Origin: Gluconacetobacter tumulicola
Lineage (GTDB): Bacteria; Pseudomonadota; Alphaproteobacteria; Acetobacterales; Acetobacteraceae
Assembly (NCBI RefSeq): GCF_014174215.1
Contig: NZ_JABEQL010000005.1
Coordinates: 1 to 64,000, forward strand
Length of the DNA stretch: 64,000 nt
Reading direction: 5' to 3'
The position numbers were made by a program, and so were the translations under genes. Positions within the stretch are counted from its first letter, which is position 1. The number at the start of each line of letters is the position of its first letter. Under the pieces are notes generated by a model that worked only from the letters and a program-made list of their open reading frames with translations, was not told the origin of the DNA and did no database searches. Positions 35,440-45,494 of this stretch are shown here, piece after piece.

Positions 35440-35813
35440 AGGGGCGACGTAGCTCCGCGCCTCCAGCACCTCGTCTTGAGCGCTGAGAGCGACAAAGGCA
35501 CGTATCGACGGGAGCCAGCGCTACACATTTGGCCTACAGGGCAAGCTCACCTGCCACGGCTCGATGTCGGTGCTCAACAAGGCAAGTGCTTCAGGTGCAT
35601 TGGCAGACGGGCCGCTGGCTGGCGTCGTGGTGCTTGGCGGATATGTACCGGGAAGCCCGCCCGTGTGTTGGGCTATCATGTTGGCGACGCCTACGCCCAG
35701 GTGGGGCGCGGCAGGATCGCAGTCATTTACACCCCAGTTTGGTACTGCTATAGGTCTTCTGAAATAGCCGATACATCAGGACAAATTGAAGTAGCTCAAT
35801 TAGGAGATATCTA
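35440..35813. other. Gap before uvrB
   Basis: Three plus-strand frames are open, but none has a family signature or start signal. The end holds TTAGGAGATATCTA, the ribosome binding site of uvrB. The middle may be a decayed gene. Confidence 0.35.
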
Positions 35814-37790
35814 ATGTCAACCGGTATGTTTATTCTGCACTCCAACTATACGCCGGCGGGGGACCAGCCAGAGGCGATAGCGCGCCTGCTGTCGGACATA
35901 GAAGAAGGTGCGACGCACCAGACGCTGAAAGGTATCACCGGCTCAGGTAAGACCTTCACCATGGCCAATGTGATTCATCGTCTGAAGCGGCCTACGTTGA
36001 TCTTGGCTCCTAACAAGACGTTGACCGCGCAGCTTTATGGTGAAATGAAGCACTTCTTTCCCGAGAACGCGGTCGAGTACTTCGTTTCCTACTACGATTA
36101 TTTTCAGCCCGAGATCTATATGCCGGGCACCGATCGGTTCATTCCAAAGGACTCGGCCATCAATGACCACCTTGAGCGCCTGCGCCTGTCCACGACCAAA
36201 TCCTTGATTGAGCGCCGCGATGTGATCGTCGTCGCTTCGGTGTCCTCAATCTACGGCCTGGGTGATCCAGATGCGTACCGAGCGCTACAGATCGCTCTGT
36301 CCCCTGGGGTCAAACTAAACCAGAGAGAGCTAATTCGTCGCTTGGCTCTGCTGCAATATGATCGCACTGAGCGCACCCTCAAGCGTGCAACATTCCGCGT
36401 CCAAGGCGATGTGATTGATATTTTCCCCGCTGATTCCGAGTACAGGGCGGTTCGGGTGGAGCTGCTGGATGACACTGTTGCGTCTGTCCAATGGATGGAC
36501 CCTGTTACCGGCAAGACGTTGGGAGAGATAGACCATTATTTGGTTTCGCCAAAAACGCTTTTCGCACCGCCCACGAATAAAATAGATTCCGCATCCAAAA
36601 AAATACTCGCTGATATGGAAGAGCGGGTTGCCGAGCTGAACAGAAATAATCGCTTGGTCGAGGCAAACAGGCTGTACGAGCGGATTACGCATGACGTGGA
36701 GATGATGCGCGAGGTCGGCTATTGCTCGGGGATGGAGAATTATTCCTGCTACTTCAGCGACCGAGATGCAGCTTCTCCTCCGATCACGTTGCTGGATTAT
36801 TTGCCGAAAGACGGGCTGCTGTTCGTCGATGAATCTCATGTCATGGTGCCACAGATATCCGCAATGTACCGGGGGGATCAGGCGCGCAAGGACACGCTGA
36901 TCGATTACGGGTTCCGTTTGCCTTCATCGAAGAACAACCGACCATTGAACTTTGACGAGTTCGAGAAGGTCAAGCCGCAGACCGTCTTTGTTTCCGCTAC
37001 TCCGGGCGACTACGAGCTGAGGGTGTCGAAAGGCAGGGTTGTCGAACAGGTTATCAGGCCAACGGGACTGCTTGACCCCAAGGTTGAAGTGCGGAAAGCG
37101 GACGGATACATAGATGACCTGCTTGCCGAAATATCGAAGTGCGTGAAGAGAAAGAATCGAGTGCTTGTGACTACGCTGACGAAGGTCAGTGCAGAAGAGC
37201 TAACGGATTTCTTGACGGACAACGGGATTCGAGCGCGCTACATGCATTCGGACATTAAAGCGGAGGATCGTGTTGAGATCATCAATGGCCTGCGTGCAGG
37301 AGAGTTCGATGTTTTGATTGGGATTAGCCTTTTGCGGGAAGGGCTGGATATTCCAGAGGCATCATTGGTTGCCATTCTCGATGCAGACCGTGCAGGGTTC
37401 TTGCGTTCGGCCCATGCGCTCATTCAGATGATCGGTCGAGTCGCTCGGAATGAAAACGGCAAGGCGATCTTGTACGCCGACGCGGTGACGCCGGCGATGA
37501 AACAGGCGATCGATGAGACCAATAGGCGCAGGCAGCTTCAAATTGCCTTTAACGAGGAAAATGGGATTTCTCCGGCCTCGTCTGTGCGAAAACTAGCAGG
37601 AGAAGAGACGAGTACGGAGGAACCTACCGTTCATTCCGAGGCTTTCTGCGAGAACTTGTCCGACCTTTGCGATCAGATCACTGCCAAGGAACAGCAGCTA
37701 CTCGAATTTACCGATACCGGTGACGAGCAGCGCGTCGAAGACATTCGTCGTCAGTTGGATGGGTTGTACCGGCAATTCATTTACATCTAA
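35814..37790 (+). CDS. uvrB: Excinuclease ABC subunit B (extra, island-borne copy)
   Basis: UvrB is the damage-verifying helicase-like subunit of nucleotide excision repair; it receives DNA from UvrA and recruits UvrC. The 658-aa product has Walker A GITGSGKT (residues 40-47), the damage-binding beta-hairpin region ([21 protein letters not shown], about 92-112), helicase motifs [21 protein letters not shown] and QMIGRVARN, and a C-terminal UVR-like helix pair. All essential parts are present. Codon use is AT-richer than the ICE backbone. It would be a second copy beside a chromosomal uvrB. A UvrA relative is at 50119; no uvrC is in the window. Confidence 0.96.
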   Translation: MSTGMFILHSNYTPAGDQPEAIARLLSDIEEGATHQTLKGITGSGKTFTMANVIHRLKRPTLILAPNKTLTAQLYGEMKHFFPENAVEYFVSYYDYFQPEIYMPGTDRFIPKDSAINDHLERLRLSTTKSLIERRDVIVVASVSSIYGLGDPDAYRALQIALSPGVKLNQRELIRRLALLQYDRTERTLKRATFRVQGDVIDIFPADSEYRAVRVELLDDTVASVQWMDPVTGKTLGEIDHYLVSPKTLFAPPTNKIDSASKKILADMEERVAELNRNNRLVEANRLYERITHDVEMMREVGYCSGMENYSCYFSDRDAASPPITLLDYLPKDGLLFVDESHVMVPQISAMYRGDQARKDTLIDYGFRLPSSKNNRPLNFDEFEKVKPQTVFVSATPGDYELRVSKGRVVEQVIRPTGLLDPKVEVRKADGYIDDLLAEISKCVKRKNRVLVTTLTKVSAEELTDFLTDNGIRARYMHSDIKAEDRVEIINGLRAGEFDVLIGISLLREGLDIPEASLVAILDADRAGFLRSAHALIQMIGRVARNENGKAILYADAVTPAMKQAIDETNRRRQLQIAFNEENGISPASSVRKLAGEETSTEEPTVHSEAFCENLSDLCDQITAKEQQLLEFTDTGDEQRVEDIRRQLDGLYRQFIYI

Positions 37791-37936
37791 TCGTTCGCCA
37801 GCATTGGATTGCATGGCCGGCCGATCTGCATCTGGCGCAAGCGGGCAGACGGTCGGCTCATCATTCAACCGGTGGGGGCGCCGAGGCTCAGTGCCCCGCT
37901 TTCCAAGGCGTGTGCCCTACAGCGTCTTGCGACGTG

Positions 37937-38842
37937 TCAGCGCAAAGCTGGCAACGATCCAACGGCGACCAGCATTTCATCAAATACCGCTCGAACCCTT
38001 CCCGGAATGGGGCCACGCTGAGGCCGATAGACGTACAGCCCCCATGCCGGAGGTTCTTCGTTCTCCAGCACTCGCACGAGCTTCCCGCTGGCAATGTAGG
38101 GGGCGGCCATGTAGTCCGCCAGTTGCGCGAACGCGATGCCGGCCAGCGCCGCTCCCATTTCCATGTCGGCATTGTCGGCGACGAGAGTGGGTGCGGTAGG
38201 TGTCCACTGGCGTCCCGCCTTGAAGTGCCAAGGCCAGGGACGGCCGGTATTGATATCCAAGGCCACGGTAACTGGCAGGCTGCTTAGCGCATCGATGTTT
38301 TCAGGTACGCCCACTTTCTTGATCAGGCGCGGGGCGGCAACGATGGGGAGCCTCATGTCGGCCGCCTTGCGTGCGACGAAGCGGCTATCGCGCATGAATC
38401 CGACCCTGATCCCGACGTCAATCCCTTCGTCAACCGTATTGCTGATGCGATCGGACAGGCGCACATCCAGCGTGATGCCGGGATGACGCGCGGCCACGCG
38501 CTCCAGTGCCGGCAGCACCGCTCTGGTGCCCAAGCTGTGCGGTGCGGTGATGCGAACCGTACCGGACAGGGATGCCTGCTGGTCGGAGCCAGGCGTTCGC
38601 CACAGATCCTCGAACCGCTCCAATGCCGGGCGCACCTGGTCCAACAGCCCTTCGCCGAAGGCGGTGATGCGCACCTGGCGCGTGCTTCGATGAAACAACA
38701 CCTCGCCGTAGTGTTGCTCCAGTTGCTGGACGGCGCGGGTGACGCCTTGCGGGGAAGTTCCCAGCCGGACGGCCGCATCGCGGAAGCTGCTGCTTTCGGC
38801 CGCCACCCGAAAGATGCGCAGCAGTTCCATTTCCTTGTTCAT
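37937..38842 (-). CDS. LysR-family regulator
   Basis: The 301-aa protein has a complete HTH (ELLRIFRVAAESSSFRDAAVRLGTSPQGVTRAVQQLEQHYGEVLF) and effector domain (GTVRITAPHSLGTRAVLPAL). It is divergent from the NTF2-like/GNAT/nitrilase operon, with 154 bases between. An inverted repeat GGAATT (38892-38897)/AATTCC (38912-38917) in that gap is a candidate operator. ATG 38842 or 38830 could be the start. Confidence 0.92.
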   Translation of the reverse strand: MNKEMELLRIFRVAAESSSFRDAAVRLGTSPQGVTRAVQQLEQHYGEVLFHRSTRQVRITAFGEGLLDQVRPALERFEDLWRTPGSDQQASLSGTVRITAPHSLGTRAVLPALERVAARHPGITLDVRLSDRISNTVDEGIDVGIRVGFMRDSRFVARKAADMRLPIVAAPRLIKKVGVPENIDALSSLPVTVALDINTGRPWPWHFKAGRQWTPTAPTLVADNADMEMGAALAGIAFAQLADYMAAPYIASGKLVRVLENEEPPAWGLYVYRPQRGPIPGRVRAVFDEMLVAVGSLPALR

Positions 38843-38996
38843 GACGCACGCCTCATGGCCGGTTTCGCTGCTCGTTAATTGTTCCAGATTGTGGAATTAT
38901 AAAATCGCAACAATTCCATATACAAGGGAGGCGCGGTTGCCCAGACTGGCAACACCCCGGAATGCTCCGCTCCGAACAACACAACAAGGAACGCGA

Positions 38997-39404
38997 ATGA
39001 ACGCTGCGACTCTCATCACTGCCTACTACGACGCCTTCAACCGCGGTGACCGCGAGGCCATGCTGTCCATGTTGACCGATGACGTCGCGCACGACTTGAA
39101 CCAGGGCGCTCGTGAGGTCGGTCGCGAAGCCTTCCGCGCCTTCCTGCAGCGCATGGACCGCTGCTATGGCGAGCAACTGCGCGGGATCGTGGTGATGGTC
39201 AGCGCCGACGGCCTGCGCGCAGGCGCGGAGTACGTGGTGCATGGCGAATACAAGGTGACGGACGACGGGCTGCCGGAAGCTCAGGGCCAGCGCTACGTGC
39301 TGCCGGGCGGCGCGTTCTTCGAGATCCGCGATGGCAAGATCGCTCGTGTCACCAACTACTACAACCTCGGCGACTGGATCGCACAGGTCGGAGGGGACGC
39401 CTGA
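38997..39404 (+). CDS. NTF2-like (SnoaL/ketosteroid isomerase-type) protein
   Basis: The 135-aa product is a single cone-shaped NTF2-like domain: LITAYYDAFNRGDREAMLSMLTDDVAHDLNQG at the start and GAFFEIRDGKIARVTNYYNLGDWIAQVG at the end. Such proteins can be isomerases, hydrolases or binding proteins. It starts at ATG 38997 after AAGGA. It is the first of three tightly linked genes (next start two bases after the stop). Confidence 0.88.
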   Translation: MNAATLITAYYDAFNRGDREAMLSMLTDDVAHDLNQGAREVGREAFRAFLQRMDRCYGEQLRGIVVMVSADGLRAGAEYVVHGEYKVTDDGLPEAQGQRYVLPGGAFFEIRDGKIARVTNYYNLGDWIAQVGGDA

Positions 39405-39405
39405 A

Positions 39406-40014
39406 ATGACCAGCAACGTGCAGGTGCTGGTTCGTCGTGGGCCGGACATTGCCGAATGGTTCGACACCGTGGCACATCTGCGGGCGAAGGTCTTCCGCAG
39501 CTTTCCATACCTGTACGAGGGCGACATCGAATACGAGAAGCACTACCTTTCCATGTACGCCCGTTCGGCAGACAGCCTGCTGGTGCTCGCGCTCGCTGAT
39601 GACGTGGTCGTCGGTGCGTCCACGGGGTTGCCGCTCGGCGATGCGGAGCCGGCCTTCCAGGTGCCGTTCGCCGATCGAGGAATCCCGATGGAGGCAGTGT
39701 TTTACTGCGGCGAATCAGTGCTGCTCCCGGCCTTTCGGGGTCTTGGCCTGGGTCACCGCTTCTTTGACGAACGCGAAGCGCATGCCCGTTCGTTGGGCGG
39801 CATGCAGTGGACATCATTCGCGTCGGTGGATCGAGCAGACGACGATCCCCGGCGTCCTTCCAACTACCGCAGTAATGATCCTTTCTGGACCCGTCGTGGC
39901 TACGTGCGGCAGCCGGACATGAAGGTTGCGCTGCCCTGGAAGCAGGTGGGCGAACCGAGCGAAACCGAGCAGATGCTCACGATGTGGCTGCACGCCCTGG
40001 AGAACGCGAAATGA
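39406..40014 (+). CDS. GNAT-family N-acetyltransferase
   Basis: The 202-aa protein has the acetyl-CoA-binding signature LLPAFRGLGLGHRFFDEREAHA (residues about 106-127) and the GNAT beta-strand LVLALADDVVVGASTGLPL. The substrate is unknown. It lies two bases after the NTF2-like gene and overlaps the next start by four bases (ATGA at 40011-40014), so the three proteins probably act in one pathway, perhaps modification and hydrolysis of an amine or nitrile compound. Confidence 0.9.
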   Translation: MTSNVQVLVRRGPDIAEWFDTVAHLRAKVFRSFPYLYEGDIEYEKHYLSMYARSADSLLVLALADDVVVGASTGLPLGDAEPAFQVPFADRGIPMEAVFYCGESVLLPAFRGLGLGHRFFDEREAHARSLGGMQWTSFASVDRADDDPRRPSNYRSNDPFWTRRGYVRQPDMKVALPWKQVGEPSETEQMLTMWLHALENAK

Positions 40015-40901
40015 AAGTGGCAGTGGCGAAATACGCGGTGGGGCAGCCCACGGGCTTCGAGGCATTCGCAGCGCGGCAGCGGCGGGTTCTGGAGGAGGCG
40101 TGCCGTGCCGGAGCGGAATTGGCCGTGTTGCCCGAATATCTGTCCCTCGAACTGGCTGCGATGTTCGGGCCTGGCATCCGGCAGGATTTCAACGCCTCGC
40201 TGGCCGCGCTGCAGGCCTTGCAGCCTGCGTGGCTGGCACTGTACGCCGACCTGTCGCGCGAGCTGCGCATGACCATTCAGGCCGGTACGTTCTTGACCCG
40301 GGTTGGACCTGATCGCTATCGCAACCGGGCGTGGTGGTTTGCGCCGGACGGCACGCGTGACTACCAGGACAAATTGCAGTTGACGGGGTTCGAGAAAGAC
40401 ACCGGCGTCATCGAGGGTGGCGACGAACTGAAGGTGTTCGACCTGAATGGCGTGCGTGCCGGCATCGCTGTCTGCTACGACAGCGAGTTTCCATTGCCCG
40501 TGCGAGCCCAGCGAGAGGCGGGAGTGCGCCTGCTGCTGGTCCCGAGCTGTACCGACACCCAAGCCGGTGCAACCCGGGTCCGTGTGGGCTGCATGGCGCG
40601 GGCACTGGAGAACCGAATGTTCATCGCGCAGGCCGTGACGACCGGAGCCGCCGACTGGAGTCCGGCGCTGGACACGAACACTGGCGAGGCAACGATCTAC
40701 GCACCCATGGATCGCGGATTCCCTGAGGACGGCATTCTCGCGACGACGTGCGGCACGCAGGCATGGGCAATCGCAGATCTTGACGTCGATGCGCTCGAAC
40801 GAAACCAGGAACAGGCCCAGGTTGCCGTCGATCGTGACTGGGACGGCCAGATGTTGCCTGCACTGCGGAAGGCTCGGTACTCGGGTCGTCAGGTCGCCTA
40901 G
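40011..40901 (+). CDS. Carbon-nitrogen hydrolase (nitrilase superfamily)
   Basis: The 296-aa protein contains the nitrilase-superfamily triad: Glu in LAVLPEYLSLE, Lys in DYQDKLQLTGFE and Cys in GIAVCYDSEFP. Members hydrolyse amides or nitriles or transfer acyl groups. The substrate cannot be read from sequence. The start ATG 40011 overlaps the GNAT stop, so the genes are translationally coupled. It ends 24 bases before the right copy of the 87-bp inverted repeat. Confidence 0.92.
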   Translation: MKVAVAKYAVGQPTGFEAFAARQRRVLEEACRAGAELAVLPEYLSLELAAMFGPGIRQDFNASLAALQALQPAWLALYADLSRELRMTIQAGTFLTRVGPDRYRNRAWWFAPDGTRDYQDKLQLTGFEKDTGVIEGGDELKVFDLNGVRAGIAVCYDSEFPLPVRAQREAGVRLLLVPSCTDTQAGATRVRVGCMARALENRMFIAQAVTTGAADWSPALDTNTGEATIYAPMDRGFPEDGILATTCGTQAWAIADLDVDALERNQEQAQVAVDRDWDGQMLPALRKARYSGRQVA

Positions 40902-40924
40902 CCGGTCTCATCTTGATAGCTTCA

Positions 40925-41011
40925 GCTCGATGAGTCGGTTTAGATAGGCCATGTCTATCTGAGCATAGATTTTTCCAGTTTGACCAGTTTTGAACTTGCC
41001 CCGATGCTGTC
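40925..41011 (-). repeat. 87-bp imperfect inverted repeat, right copy
   Basis: Reverse-complement partner of 33232-33318, about 80% identical without gaps. It lies between the nitrilase gene and frmR. The minus strand encodes a short open peptide ending IDMAYLNRLIELKLSR, which may be the end of a lost gene. Confidence 0.75.
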
Positions 41012-41125
41012 GGTACATGCAAGAAATATTCATTGATTTGAATATTTTGCGCTCCTTGGGAACAAACCTGTACTAGCCTGTAAGAGTGCTCGAAGAGCAC
41101 AGAATTTGTGGCGAAGTTCGGCCGC

Positions 41126-41152
41126 ATATACTATGGGGGAGTATTGTATAAT
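41126..41152 (+). promoter_or_regulatory. frmR promoter with FrmR-type operator
   Basis: A consensus -10 box TATAAT lies at 41147-41152. Just upstream and partly overlapping is ATACTATGGGGGAGTATT, two AT-rich half sites around a G tract, the shape of operators bound by FrmR/CsoR/RcnR proteins. FrmR binding here would block the promoter of its own operon until formaldehyde modifies it. Confidence 0.6.
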
Positions 41153-41183
41153 GCGGCGGTGTACCCAAGTTGAGAGGTGTTCG

Positions 41184-41459
41184 ATGCCACATAGCCCGGA
41201 AGAAAAGAAGCAAGCCCTGACGCGCATCCGGCGCATCAAAGGTCAGGTCGCGACTCTTGAGCAAGCGCTCGATGCAGGTGCGGAATGCCCTGCAATTCTT
41301 CAGCAGCTTGCGGCCGTTCGTGGGGCAGTCAACGGATTGATGGCGACCGTTCTGGAGAGCTATCTGCGGGAAGAGTTTCCCAGTAGCGAAATCAGGAGCG
41401 ATTCGCAGAACAAGTCCATTGACGAGACCATCTCTATCGTCCGCTCCTATCTGCGGTAG
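41184..41459 (+). CDS. frmR: Formaldehyde-responsive repressor FrmR
   Basis: The 91-aa all-helical protein is of the CsoR/RcnR family. It keeps the features by which FrmR senses formaldehyde: Pro2 at the mature N-terminus and Cys35 (AECPAIL), which become cross-linked by formaldehyde, causing release from DNA. The typical core AAVRGAVNGLMATVLESYLRE is present. It heads the operon with frmA, a VOC protein, DUF3422, frmB and ndh. A predicted operator lies at 41126-41152. ATG 41184 is supported by the exact N-terminus MPHSPEEKK. Confidence 0.93.
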   Translation: MPHSPEEKKQALTRIRRIKGQVATLEQALDAGAECPAILQQLAAVRGAVNGLMATVLESYLREEFPSSEIRSDSQNKSIDETISIVRSYLR

Positions 41460-41460
41460 A

Positions 41461-41486
41461 GGCACCAGGGTGCCCTCGATGAGGGC
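41461..41486 (+). promoter_or_regulatory. Small hairpins between frmR and frmA
   Basis: GCCCTC (41472-41477) pairs with GAGGGC (41481-41486); an overlapping alternative is GGCAC/GTGCC at 41461-41473. They could protect or attenuate the transcript between repressor and dehydrogenase. Confidence 0.4.
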
Positions 41487-41494
41487 AAATTTAG

Positions 41495-42628
<1,134 letters not shown>

Positions 42629-42671
42629 TCACCCACTATCCATTCAACACCAACTATCAAGGAAACTAACC

Positions 42672-43070
42672 ATGTCCACTCCTGTCATTTCCGGCGACGG
42701 CATCTTCTCGCACGTCTTCATCGGCGCCGCCGACGTCCAGAAGTCGGCCGCGTTCTACGACGCCGCTCTGGGTGCTCTCGGCATCAAGAACCTCGGTCCT
42801 TTCGGCAACGGATGGGTGCTTTTCGGTCGCGAAAAGCCGGCTTTCATCATTGCCCGTCCGGGCAATGGTGAAGCGCCTTCGAGCAACGGCGTGACGGTCG
42901 GCTTTGCGGCCGCCACTCCCGCCGAAGTGGATGCCTTCCACGCCGCCGGCCTTGCCGCAGGCGGCACCGACGAGGGCCAGCCTGGCCCGCGTGGCCACCT
43001 GCCGGGTGCCTATGCGGCCTACCTGCGTGATCCGGCGGGCAACAAGGTTTGCTCGTACACCTTCGTCTGA
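42672..43070 (+). CDS. VOC (glyoxalase/bleomycin resistance-like) protein
   Basis: The 132-aa protein has the vicinal oxygen chelate fold: FSHVFIGAADVQKSAAFYDAALGALG and the C-terminal GAYAAYLRDPAGNKVCSYTFV. Conserved His and Glu ligands are not all obvious. It follows frmA by 43 bases and is a regular companion of frmA in many proteobacteria. A role with a glutathione adduct is plausible. Two hairpins follow the stop. Confidence 0.9.
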   Translation: MSTPVISGDGIFSHVFIGAADVQKSAAFYDAALGALGIKNLGPFGNGWVLFGREKPAFIIARPGNGEAPSSNGVTVGFAAATPAEVDAFHAAGLAAGGTDEGQPGPRGHLPGAYAAYLRDPAGNKVCSYTFV

Positions 43071-43112
43071 AAGCTAGGAAGCTGAGGGCGTTCTGAAAGG
43101 GCCAGCACAAGC

Positions 43113-43206
43113 CTCTACACGGCGAGCCTATTAGACGGACCGTGTAGAGCGGTGCCTGCTCATGAAGATCGGCCCGCAGCCATGTGCGAAACGCATGGCT
43201 GCGGGC
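43113..43206 (+). terminator. Two strong hairpins between VOC and DUF3422 genes
   Basis: CTCTACACGG (43113-43122) pairs with CCGTGTAGAG (43140-43149). A second, 13-base perfect stem joins 43172-43184 to 43194-43206 and is followed by ATTTGCTTTG. They may end or reduce transcription from frmRA before DUF3422 and frmB. Confidence 0.6.
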
Positions 43207-43252
43207 ATTTGCTTTGAAGCGTGTTTTCCAACCAAGAAGAAATGAGGTCGTT

Positions 43253-44587
43253 ATGAAAGAGCCGGCCAACATCAATACGACGACCGTACAACCCACCCCG
43301 ACCGCCACCGTGTACGGCATGCCGGCCTATACCGATCGTGCTGCCGCCGTGGGTGAAGTGCATGCGCGCCCGCATCTGTTGATTCAGGCCCCCCGCGGCA
43401 TATTGCAGCTCGCTTTCATGACCGAAGGCGACGTGGCCAAGGATCAGGTGGCGATGAGCGAGTTGTCTCATCGCTTCGGCGTTGCCGAACCCGACCATGC
43501 TACGCCGCTTCACGGCGTGACATGGGACGAAGGAGACCTGCACTGCGAAAAACACACCGAGTTCTCGACGTATCTCTGGTGCGCTTCGCTGGATTCCGAG
43601 ACGGGAGAGCCGTGCGGCGAAAATCCTTTCAAGCATGGATTTGTTCCTCCCGGCCCGGTCGTATCCGGCATCCGTTTGAGACTTCTTCCGTGGACGCCGG
43701 AAACGGAGAAGGAGGCCTATCGCTTCGATCCTGCCAGCCTGTGCTACTCGCTGGTGGAGAACGGCTCTGCCGCCATCCTGACCGACTTCCGACAGGATGA
43801 GGATGGCCTGACGCAGATCCTCGTCCTGGCCCGTGATTTGACCCCGGCGCGGGCGGGTGCGCTGGCTCAACGTCTGCTGGAGATCGAGACTTACCGCACC
43901 TTGGCGTTGCTGTCCCTGCCGTTGACACGATCGATGACGTCGGAGCTGCGACGCATGGAGTCGCGCCTTGCGGCGATCACCGACGAGATGTGTACGAGCT
44001 TGGTGGAACGGCGCGACAGCGACGTGCTGCTGTCCGAATTGACCGGCCTGGCTGCCGAGCTGGAAGCTGGCGTTGCGGCGAATCTCTATCGCTTCGGCGC
44101 CAGCCGTGCCTACTACGAGATCGTCGAGGAAAGGCTGGCAGCGCTTTCGGAAGAGGCCGTATCCGGGTACTGCACCTGGGCGGATTTCCTGCAGCGTCGC
44201 ATCGCTCCCGCCATGCGGACATGCCAATCCGTAAAGGAGCGTCAGGCCAAGCTCTCCGACAAGCTGACCCGGGCCATCGCGTTGCTGCGTTCCTGGATCG
44301 ACGTCGAGCTTGAACGCCAGAACCGCGATCTGCTTGCGTCGATGAACAACCGGGCCAAGATGCAGTTGCGCCTTCAGCAAACCGTCGAAGGCCTGTCGGT
44401 CGCGGCAATTTCTTATTACGTCGTGAGTCTTCTCGGCTATTTGCTCAAGGGCATTCCGATGGTTCACGACAGCGTGGCGCCGGTGATGGCGGTTCTGGTG
44501 CCTGCGGTGATGCTCACGATCTGGTGGATCGTGCGCAGGATCAGACACGCCCACGGCGACACGGCAGCGGAAGAAAAATCTTCCTGA
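43253..44587 (+). CDS. DUF3422 family membrane-anchored protein
   Basis: The 444-aa protein belongs to DUF3422: it has GEVHARPHLLIQAPRGILQLAFM at the start and DLTPARAGALAQRLLEIETYRTLALLSLP in the middle. Its long helical region (about 230-370) is probably coiled coil. Two membrane helices are at the C-terminus (SYYVVSLLGYLLKGIPMV; VAPVMAVLVPAVMLTIWWIV). The function is unknown, but it often accompanies glutathione-dependent formaldehyde genes and NDH-2. GAGG precedes ATG 43253. Confidence 0.9.
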   Translation: MKEPANINTTTVQPTPTATVYGMPAYTDRAAAVGEVHARPHLLIQAPRGILQLAFMTEGDVAKDQVAMSELSHRFGVAEPDHATPLHGVTWDEGDLHCEKHTEFSTYLWCASLDSETGEPCGENPFKHGFVPPGPVVSGIRLRLLPWTPETEKEAYRFDPASLCYSLVENGSAAILTDFRQDEDGLTQILVLARDLTPARAGALAQRLLEIETYRTLALLSLPLTRSMTSELRRMESRLAAITDEMCTSLVERRDSDVLLSELTGLAAELEAGVAANLYRFGASRAYYEIVEERLAALSEEAVSGYCTWADFLQRRIAPAMRTCQSVKERQAKLSDKLTRAIALLRSWIDVELERQNRDLLASMNNRAKMQLRLQQTVEGLSVAAISYYVVSLLGYLLKGIPMVHDSVAPVMAVLVPAVMLTIWWIVRRIRHAHGDTAAEEKSS

Positions 44588-44645
44588 CGAGCTGCCGTCC
44601 TGGCGCGCGAGAGCTGCGCCGTTCCTTTGAACATAGGAGAACTAC

Positions 44646-45476
44646 ATGGAACGCATCGAACATCACGCCAGCTTTGATGGTTGGCAGGACGTTTATCAGC
44701 ATGAATCCACGACGCTCGGTTGCACGATGAAAGTCGGCGTCTATCTGCCTCCGCAGGCACAACACGGCAAGGTGCCGGTGCTGTACTGGCTTTCAGGCCT
44801 CACCTGCACCGAGCAGAACTTCATCACCAAGTCCGCCGTCCAGCGCTACGCCGCCGAGCATGGCATTGCCGTCGTCGCGCCCGATAGCAGCGCTCGCGGC
44901 GAAGGCGTTGCCGACGATCCCGCCTATGACCTCGGACAGGGGGCGGGTTTCTACGTCAATGCAACACAGGAACCCTGGGCTGCGAATCATCGGATGTATG
45001 ACTACGTCGTGCAGGAACTACCGGCGCTGATCGAGGCCCACTTTCCCGTGACAGCGGAGCGGAGCATCAGTGGCCATTCCATGGGGGGGCACGGTGCTCT
45101 GGTCATCGCCCTGCGCAACCCGGGCCGTTATCGAAGCGTCTCGGCCTTCTCGCCCATCGTCGCCCCCACCCAGGTTCCCTGGGGACACAAGGCCTTCGAG
45201 GCGTACCTGGGCAGCGACCGGGAGGCGTGGAAGCAGTACGACACCGTGGAGCTGATTCGCACCGTGCAGGAGCGTTTGCCGTTGCTGGTGGACCAGGGTT
45301 TGGGCGACGAGTTCCTGGAGAGTCAGCTTCAGCCCGATCTGCTGCGCAAGGCCTGCGACGAGACGGGGCACCCGCTCACGTTGAATCTGCGCCCAGGCTA
45401 CGACCACAGCTACTACTTCATTGCCAGTTTCATTGGCGAGCATATGGCACACCACGCATCGGCGCTGAAACGCTGA
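44646..45476 (+). CDS. frmB: S-formylglutathione hydrolase
   Basis: FrmB hydrolyses S-formylglutathione, the FrmA product, to formate and glutathione. The 276-aa product is a serine esterase of the esterase D family: nucleophile Ser145 in GHSMGGHGAL, early motif LSGLTCTEQNFI and C-terminal GYDHSYYFIASFI with the catalytic His. Length is standard. It is 58 bases after DUF3422 and 18 before ndh. Formate is the end product; no formate dehydrogenase gene is in the window. Confidence 0.96.
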   Translation: MERIEHHASFDGWQDVYQHESTTLGCTMKVGVYLPPQAQHGKVPVLYWLSGLTCTEQNFITKSAVQRYAAEHGIAVVAPDSSARGEGVADDPAYDLGQGAGFYVNATQEPWAANHRMYDYVVQELPALIEAHFPVTAERSISGHSMGGHGALVIALRNPGRYRSVSAFSPIVAPTQVPWGHKAFEAYLGSDREAWKQYDTVELIRTVQERLPLLVDQGLGDEFLESQLQPDLLRKACDETGHPLTLNLRPGYDHSYYFIASFIGEHMAHHASALKR

Positions 45477-45494
45477 GAGAGAGGAGATCAGGTC

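Noticed and set aside
35476-35814. Gene of 112 codons before uvrB
   Set aside because: Three overlapping frames are open alike, none has a recognisable product, and the uvrB ribosome binding site lies within the end of it.
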